This document shows, piece by piece, positions 10,579 to 16,282 of a stretch of 16,282 nucleotides of DNA. The position numbers were made by a program, and so were the translations under genes. Position 1 is the stretch's first letter, and every line of letters begins with the position of its first letter. Under the pieces are notes generated by a model. That model was not told the origin of the DNA. It saw only the letters and a list, made by a program, of their open reading frames with translations, and ran no database searches. Origin of the DNA: Diatrype stigma (lineage: Eukaryota > Ascomycota > Sordariomycetes > Xylariales > Diatrypaceae); the NCBI GenBank assembly GCA_022225965.2, contig JAKJXP020000218.1:1-16282 (forward strand), written 5' to 3'.

Positions 10579-11685
10579 ATGTCTGGACGACCGCAGCTAC
10601 GGTACAATCCCATGACCCCCATTTGCGTACAGGCTCTTCTCCAGCAGACTTCGGAAACCCCCCGGGTACGCTACCCTCGACGCAGAAACCAGGAAATGAA
10701 CCGGCTGAGGTTACGTCGAGATCCTGGTTTCGTTACATCCTACTTTTCGGGTATCATTATGGCTTGATGGTGATAGGCTGTGTGTCAGCCCTCTTTTTGT
10801 GTGAGTGTGTCCTTCGCCCTAACTACCTTGTTGGGCTCTGAAGTTGATCTGGGTGGGATATGTCTTTCTAGCTCTGGTCCTAGCAGGTTGCACAGCTACT
10901 GGGGAGATGCAGAACCTGCACATGATATCTTTTGTGTCTCGAACTTCCTATCCAGAGCTAAGCCAGGTGATGATAGCTGGAACGCTTGTAAGCTAATAGA
11001 GGCAGACTATGTCATTTGTGTCGAGGAAGCCCGGGTCCGTTCTCCACCTGTGCGAGACTTGGCCAGGAGATTGGGTATGTGGGTTCAAGATGACTGCAGC
11101 CCAGATCTTGGCCGAGGTGTCTGATCCGCTTGGGCTGGTCAACATGGCCCACCGATTCCGCACGAAAACAACCAACCCTGAACTGATGTAGGATGCCCCC
11201 CCCCCTTTCTTCTTGTCTTTCCTTCACAAGAAACCGCCCGCAAGAAAAACCTCAACACTATTCAATCCAGTCCATGGCTCTAACAATTACCCTTTGGCAT
11301 ACTCTGGATTTGTCCCAGCCTGCTCTTCCTTTCAGTTCTCTATACGTTTCCTGGCTGGCGGGAGGAAGAAGATAGTTCGGGTAGTGTGCATGATGTTAAG
11401 CCATTTCCTTCTCGACAGTTGTCTTTACCTGCTATGACGTGCAATTTTGCATGCGGTCTTGGTCTTTACATCGCCGTCGCGTGGCAGCATATTGCCGTAG
11501 CTTCAGCTATTACAGCATTGACCAAGGGGCTGAGATACCGGATGGTCAAGACGGGTACTAGCAGTGCCTCGGCTACACTAGCATGGCTAGGTGTCTTGCT
11601 CTCGTTTTTCTATACCATAGTTTTTGGGTGTCAAGATTTTATCGATCTAGGTGCTGAGTCACCTGGCCGATTAGGATGTGATTAG
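10579..11685 (+). pseudogene. Fig1-like four-TM membrane protein gene, probably decayed
   Basis: Matches the plan of the fungal Fig1 family (Ca2+ regulator/membrane fusion protein; PF12351 as I recall). TM1 is RYILLFGYHYGLMVIGCVSA up to 10800. The intron at 10801-10871 (donor GTGAGT, acceptor TTTCTAG) joins in phase to LVLAGCTATGEMQNLHMISF (10872 on). There follows WPGDWVCGFK and SDPLGLVNMAHRF (about 11060-11160). A second in-phase intron is possible at 11188-11318 (donor GTAGGA, CTAAC branch site, CCCAG). It leads to LLFLSVLYTFPGWREEED, VKPFPSRQ, then LYIAVAWQHIAVASAITAL, VKTGTSSASATLAWLGVLL and a stop at 11683-11685. Problems: there is no in-frame ATG before TM1 unless an upstream exon (ATG at 10579) is spliced on; the intron needed near 10967-11005 would be only 39 nt; and an EARVR segment (about 11022-11040), expected just before the GxxGLC motif, is in a different frame from LCETWPGDW. 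I lean to pseudogene but cannot exclude a working gene with unusual splicing. Confidence 0.6.
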
Positions 11686-12267
11686 AGGATATTGCTTTAG
11701 GATACGTTGTTATATTTTACGCCCGGGTGGACCGTTTGGCTAGCTACCTAGTCACGGCCACTTACTCGCCGAAGTAAAGAGAAAGGAGTGCTATAGACAA
11801 CTACATCACATAGTGATGCTCATGCTATGTAGATGTATTGCTGGGCTGGAGTAAGTGCCCTCATCTCCCTCATATTTGCTTTCCTCTGGAAAATCCCCCC
11901 CCCCAAGAGGAGGTACATCGGCTTAAGCCCAAGGTTTAACGCAGGCTTCGGTCAGCGGTCCGTTAGCTAAATGTCGGAGCCACCGTGATTAGCAATGATG
12001 CCATAGCCCATGCGGTTGAATTTGATAATTGAGGTTATGAATAATGGCTTTATCCTTTCTTATCTACTATCGACACCTAATCCCTGCGAATATCAAGTCC
12101 GATTGTATCCATCTCACGGAAGATGTTCCTGCATATGGCGTGAATGAACTTCACCTCACCAGGGTTCCTTAACCATCAGTTTGCCTGTCAGCATGTGGCA
12201 CGTGGCAGAATAAAGTGGTAACTGATTGCTAAATGTGATACGACGGCCCCGTTAGAGCTCATAGCGA
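11686..12267. other. Intergenic region between convergent genes
   Basis: Lies between the 3' ends of the Fig1-like gene (plus) and the tryptophanyl-tRNA synthetase gene (minus), so it should hold both termination regions. I see no gene, only a C10 run near 11897 and a weak stem (ACATAG at 11808-11813 with CTATGT at 11825-11830). No clear polyadenylation signal can be assigned. Confidence 0.6.
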
Positions 12268-13765
12268 CTACCGCTTTATCTTATCCTTCGCTCCGGAAAC
12301 ATCGGGTGGCGGGCGTTGTGGGTTTCCTCTCCACTCCAGCTTCCGAGGACGCATGAATTCCTCTAAGACTTGGTCGGTAACGGTTTCCCTCCTGGCCTGG
12401 AACTGTTGCACATATTCCTGCAAGAGGTCGATGGCCATCTTCTTCAGCTCACCCGTCAGTAGAGTGCCTTGCTTATAACTCTTGTAGGCCTCAGCTAACT
12501 TGGTGTCGTCATCCTCGAAATAGGTTAGGTATATATATGATACATCGACGTCAGGATTGCCACCAAGACGACGATGTTCCTCTAAGTTGACCTGTCCCCC
12601 GCTGAACGCGTGACGGTTGATCTTGTTCTTGATTTGCTTGGGCGTATCTGACATGAAGATGGCCGAATTGGGGTTGGACGAGGACATTTTACCCCCAGCT
12701 CCTTGTAGGGCTGTTAAGAACTTGGAGTGGATCAAGGCTGGCTTCGGCGAGGGATTGTGCATGCGGTGGGCGTTGTCCCGGACTAGAAAGACACCATATT
12801 GGTTAGCAGACAGCAAGGTGGAAACCAGCTGACTGATGTGGGTAGAACTTGCCAAGTCGAAAGTAGGGATCCTGGTCAATACCCATCGGGATCAGGCAAG
12901 GAATACGCGCGATTGACGCCAGGCGGTCTTGGAAAGGTTCGTCGGTCCAGATTTCGGGGTACGAAGTAGCGAAAGCAGCGACACACTGGACAGAGGGGAA
13001 GAAAACACGGCCGATATTTGTACTGCGTCTGGTTAGCTGGCCAGAATATGAAGAGAGAACAGGTTCACCTCGCTCACCTCTCGTTAAATCCAAAAGCACC
13101 GCGGACCTGATTAAACGTCACCAACTTGGAAAATTCCCAGGCATTCATGAGAAAATGATTTCCGAGATACTTGAGGTCGCTGTATATGAATGTCTTCTTG
13201 GGGTCGAAACCGAGGGCAATGATGTCGCGGGCGTTGTCCAGGGCATACCGCATCGTGTCCTCGCAGGTCAGGCTGTCGTTGAAGATGGCCTTCTCGTCAT
13301 CCGTCAGCATGAAGACCAGAGGCACGTCGAAACACTCCTGCAGCCATTGGGTAAACTGCATGGGAATGGTATGTCCAAGATGCAAGCTGCCAGTGCTGGG
13401 ACCTCTCCCGGTGTAGAGGAAGAAGGGCTCGCCGCGCTCGTAGGTATCGAGGATCTTGTCGAAGTCGCGATGACTGAAGAACAGTCCGCGACGGAGCCAG
13501 CGGTGGGGCTTTCGACCAGTGACTCGTTCAAAGCGCTCGAGAAGAGCCTGGTCGATCGCCTGCGTGTTCCATTTCCTAGTGCCCATCAGTTAGTCGCCAC
13601 GACATGGGTCGAAGATGGTTGAGGTTGTACGTGCTGTATTAGTGAATCGTAGTCGATTGCGACCACGTTGCCAGCCGCATCCTGGCCACCTGCGACCGAC
13701 CAAGGGTTAATGTCCTGTTCGTGAGGCTGCGTCGCATCCACAGTTGCTTCAGTGGCTGATGCCAT
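12268..13765 (-). CDS. WRS1: Tryptophanyl-tRNA synthetase, eukaryotic cytosolic type, four exons
   Basis: Class Ic aminoacyl-tRNA synthetase that activates Trp with ATP and charges tRNA-Trp. Model: exon 1 13765-13635, exon 2 13575-13078, exon 3 13022-12853, exon 4 12782-12268. Total 1314 nt, 437 residues, close to yeast Wrs1 and without the long human N-terminal extension. ATG 13765 has A at -3 and G at +4; the frame upstream has no nearby ATG. Seen: DYD (38-40) and RKPHRWLRRGLFFSHRD (65-81); FLYTGRGP (96-103); HLGH (109-112) as HIGH motif; LTDDEK (134-139); FNQVRGAFGFNES (198-210); CLIPMGIDQDPYFR (252-265); KMSSS (298-302); HAFSGG (324-329); LTGELKK (375-381); and a C-terminal EFMRPRKLEWRGNP (408-421). 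No mitochondrial targeting peptide is evident. Introns 1 and 3 need GC-AG borders; intron 2 is GT-AG. At 220-228 and 256-257 the protein departs from residues I recall as conserved in eukaryotes, so a divergent paralog is possible. The fold assignment is firm. Confidence 0.95.
12783..12852 (-). other. GC-AG intron 3 of the TrpRS gene (70 nt)
   Basis: The donor reads TTG|GCAAGT at 12852, with C in place of T in an otherwise perfect donor. The branch-site-like GCTAAC lies near 12808 and the acceptor TTTCTAG ends at 12783. The phase-1 join gives DPYFRLVRDN, with the same length and pattern as the family segment DPYFRxTRD. The only nearby GT (12848) is in the wrong phase. Confidence 0.85.
13023..13077 (-). 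other. GT-AG intron 2 of the TrpRS gene (55 nt)
   Basis: Donor AG|GTGAGC at 13077, GCTAAC branch site, and ACGCAG acceptor ending at 13023. The phase-2 join makes Ser210 in FGFNESTNIG, collinear with the family. Confidence 0.9.
13576..13634 (-). other. Probable GC-AG intron 1 of the TrpRS gene (59 nt)
   Basis: Exon 1 ends in DYDSLI and must join a frame beginning KWNTQAIDQALLERFE. A donor ACA|GCACGT at 13634 with acceptor ACTAG ending at 13576 and a GACTAAC branch site 15 nt before it gives SLIQKWNTQAIDQ, the same length as the family segment between DYD and the RFE helix. The GT at 13630 is out of phase with this acceptor. Using it with the later CAG acceptor (ending 13560, 71-nt intron) stays in frame but deletes about four conserved-length residues. 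The GC donor is weaker than in intron 3. Confidence 0.68.
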
Positions 13766-14040
13766 GCTGCGCAAGTCCAATTGAGCGAAGCAGCGGTGGT
13801 TGTGTTCGCAGTCGCGACTGTTGTTGAAGTCGTAGTGATCGTGCAAATGATGAAAATGGTGGGGTTGGAGGTAAACGATCGTCGGCCACCAACAAAGTTG
13901 AAGTTGGTAGAGAGCTGTTGTGGAAGTGAGGGGTGGAGGGGCACAGGATGAATCATACCAGTGGAGGAGTTGGCATATCGGAGACCCAAGGGTGACAGCC
14001 GTTTGAGGTTTATCGATAAGAGAAAGACACGAAAAGAGAT
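13766..14040 (-). promoter_or_regulatory. 5' flank and leader of the TrpRS gene
   Basis: About 275 bp of normal-composition DNA between the TrpRS start codon and the AT-rich block. On the coding strand it is rich in C, T and A (runs such as TTCATCATTTGCACG), as in fungal leaders. An upstream ATG at 13956-13954 opens a frame that overlaps the TrpRS start out of frame and ends at 13639. I see no clear TATA box. The transcription start is unknown. Confidence 0.5.
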
Positions 14041-14180
14041 AAGTACTTAGGTAGATTTAAATATTAAGTACTCCTAATAACTCATTCTTTTCTCAAATTA
14101 ACGAAGCTTTCTTCGTTCTTCGTCGCCCGTTAAATTTATTTAATGGATACGATAAAAATTACTTGCGTAATTTATATTTA

Positions 14181-14367
14181 AAAATACGTACGGAAATAAA
14201 TATAAGAACACGTTAAAAGCAAATATAAAAGCAAACAAATATAAAAATACGTACGAAACTAAATATAAGCAACGTCGAATAATTATAAAATAATTAATAA
14301 GAAGCTATTAAGTAAAAATAAAAGCAGGCAAATATAAAGATACGTACGGAAATAAGTATAAGCAACG
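14181..14367. repeat. Three degenerate copies of a TACGTACG-centred repeat
   Basis: A unit of about 33 bp, roughly AAATACGTACGGAAATAA followed by TATAAGCAACG, occurs at about 14181-14213, 14243-14274 and 14334-14367. The palindromic core TACGTACG lies at 14185-14192, 14248-14255 and 14341-14348. Copies differ by point changes and spacing (63 and 93 bp). They may be remains of a tandem or dispersed repeat modified by RIP. Confidence 0.75.
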
Positions 14368-15363
14368 CCGTTAAATAAGTATAAGAAAAAAAAAGACGGG
14401 AAAAAAGAGAGGTATTACGGAAAAAAATAAAAAAATAAATAAAAAAAGCGTAACGCATAAGAAAAAAAAAAGAAAAACAATTGCAGCATTAGTTAACTTT
14501 ATATATACGTCGCATTTAAATAGCAGCGCCAGATTATAACCACTTAAAAGCATTAATTCTAAACGATTTAAGATGTTATAAAATGGATGCATTATTCTTT
14601 AAGCACGTTAACTTATATAAAACGCAAAGATTAGGCAGATTTCTATTATTTTCATGGTTTTATTCGAATATGAAGCTATTAGGAATCGTTAAAATGCTAT
14701 TTCGAAGCCACTTTTTTATGATTTTAACTAATATAATTTTTTGCCAAATTTAACGGGTTATTAGCGTCGATTTTAAGCCCGTATTATTAATTTTAATAAG
14801 CTTATTTTATTTTTTTATTTCTTAAAAATATATGTATTTTACGAAAAAAGAAAATAAAGCTTCGCTTTATAATAATAGCTATAATAATAATAACGTATTA
14901 TATAAGTCTTTTAATTATATAAGCTTATTAAATATATTTTTATTAAATTTTATTTTTAACTTAAACATTTAATATTTTAATAATAATAATATAAAACGAT
15001 TTATAAAAATATATTAAAGCTTTTAAAGCTTTTAAAAATATAAAAGCCCGAGTTATATTTATAAAAAATAAATTACTTTTATAAATTAAAATAAATTATA
15101 ATAATTTCGATAAAATAAAGCAAATTTAATAAAAATTTACTTTAATTATAATTAAATTAAAATTAATTTTTTTCTTCTTTTTTAATAATAATAATAACTG
15201 TAATTAAATTTTAAAAATTTAAAATATTAATTAAATTAATAATAATAAAATTATTAAAGATTCGTTATAAAAATTAATTTCTTTTATAAAAAAATACTTA
15301 TAAAAACTTTTTTAAAAAATATATTTATAAGGTTTTATAATTAATTAAAAAATATAATCGTTA

Positions 15364-15483
<120 letters not shown>

Positions 15484-15563
15484 GTCGATTATTTATTTAT
15501 ATACATATAAGCATATAATATGCGATATACTTGCGATTTATATTTCGCGTAATAAACCGGCTA

Positions 15564-15595
15564 AACGAATAAAATCCATGCGTTGTTTATTCGTT
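15564..15595. repeat. Perfect 10-bp inverted repeat (hairpin)
   Basis: AACGAATAAA (15564-15573) and TTTATTCGTT (15586-15595) are exact complements around a 12-nt loop. A second pair, GCGGCAA (15604-15610) and TTGCCGC (15673-15679), lies just downstream. Both sit in a GC-richer island within the AT block and could be remains of a mobile element end. Confidence 0.7.
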
Positions 15596-16178
15596 ACGTT
15601 ATAGCGGCAACTGCTGTTCGGTTTCGTCGCTAGCCTGCTGGATACTTATTTATCTAGCCGATTTATCGATAATTGCCGCCCATTTTAAATAAAAATAAAG
15701 AAATTCTTATTATTTCTTTTATAAAACGTTGCTTTTTAATTATTATCTTTAATTATTTAAAATACGTGAACGTTTTATTATGTAATTTATTATATTAACC
15801 TAATAGTTTAATAAAAAAACCGATAAAGAAAAACCGTAAAAAGAAAACTAAACTTATATCGCCGGTGCCTTTCCGTTTTTCGTCCGGACCGCTTTACTTT
15901 TTTATATGTACCTACCGACTTTTCGGCCTTATATATCACTTAGGCTTCCGGCGTTTGCAATTTTAAGCATTCTTTTTTTCCTTTTCTTTTTTTCTTCGCA
16001 ATTCGTATTATACGTATTTTTTCCCTTATTTAATTATTATCGCGTTACTTTTTAAATTGTTTTTGCAATTATATTTAATTTTTCTTTACTTTATAATTCG
16101 AATGGTATATTTTTCGTAATAATCGATAATAATACGGTTTCGTTATTAATGCTTAAATAAATAAATAATTAATTACTT

Positions 16179-16282
<104 letters not shown>

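Noticed and set aside
11801..11834. Hairpin-like sequence ACATAG...CTATGT
   Set aside because: Only six base pairs with an 11-nt loop, and no T-tract; not a meaningful terminator or regulatory structure in a fungus.
13155..13622. 155-codon plus-strand ORF opposite TrpRS exon 2
   Set aside because: Antisense shadow; the minus strand carries clear HLGH and LTDDEK motifs.
13586..13846. Longer N-terminus for TrpRS, extending the exon-1 frame upstream to 13846
   Set aside because: The upstream codon is TTG, not ATG, and the added residues (His- and Asn-rich) do not look like a targeting peptide; ATG 13765 has a good context.
14371..14592. Phe/Leu-rich minus-strand ORF that looks like a membrane protein
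   Set aside because: It arises from poly-A/T-rich RIP-like sequence read as Phe, Leu and Ile; no real protein signal.

Overview
The window looks like nuclear DNA of a filamentous ascomycete (Pezizomycotina). The evidence is short introns with GT/GC donors and CTAAC-type branch points, a fungal BAHD acyltransferase, a eukaryotic cytosolic-type tryptophanyl-tRNA synthetase, fungus-specific families (ankyrin/CorA-like, Fig1-like), and an abrupt AT-rich block of the kind left by repeat-induced point mutation (RIP). I cannot name the species. The window begins in a 114-base poly-C run and ends inside a TAA microsatellite, so both ends look like contig edges or assembly breaks.

Layout: 1-1635 has no recognisable gene. 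1636-3290 (minus) is an apparently intact two-exon BAHD acyltransferase of 495 residues. 3291-4957 is non-coding with a heptamer repeat and small repeated motifs. From about 4958 to 11685 lies a run of decayed genes: a serine beta-lactamase-like gene (minus, 4958-6440); an ankyrin-repeat segment (plus, 6658-7286) followed by a CorA-like membrane segment (plus, about 7330-9603), probably one former gene; a fragment of a small membrane protein (minus, about 9711-10380); and, head-to-head with it, a Fig1-like four-TM membrane protein gene (plus, about 10579-11685). Several inactivating changes look like C:G to T:A transitions, including stops where the families have Trp, Arg or Gln.

12268-13765 (minus) is a complete four-exon tryptophanyl-tRNA synthetase of 437 residues. 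Two of its three introns can be joined in frame, at family-like length, only with GC-AG borders. Its protein also differs at a few positions near the tryptophan pocket that I recall as conserved in eukaryotes. About 275 bp upstream of its ATG the sequence changes abruptly into an AT-rich block (14041-16282) with few CpA/TpG, degenerate TACGTACG-centred repeats, a small GC-richer island with a perfect hairpin, and two long complementary triplet arrays, (ATT)39 and (TAA)34.

The two intact genes do not form an obvious pathway. The most interesting possibility is that the synthetase is a divergent second copy rather than the housekeeping one; in fungi such copies sometimes serve as self-resistance versions of an antibiotic target. 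That is inference only. The rest reads as a gene graveyard between two surviving genes at the edge of a RIP-affected compartment. I found no rRNA, tRNA, CRISPR array or intact mobile element.
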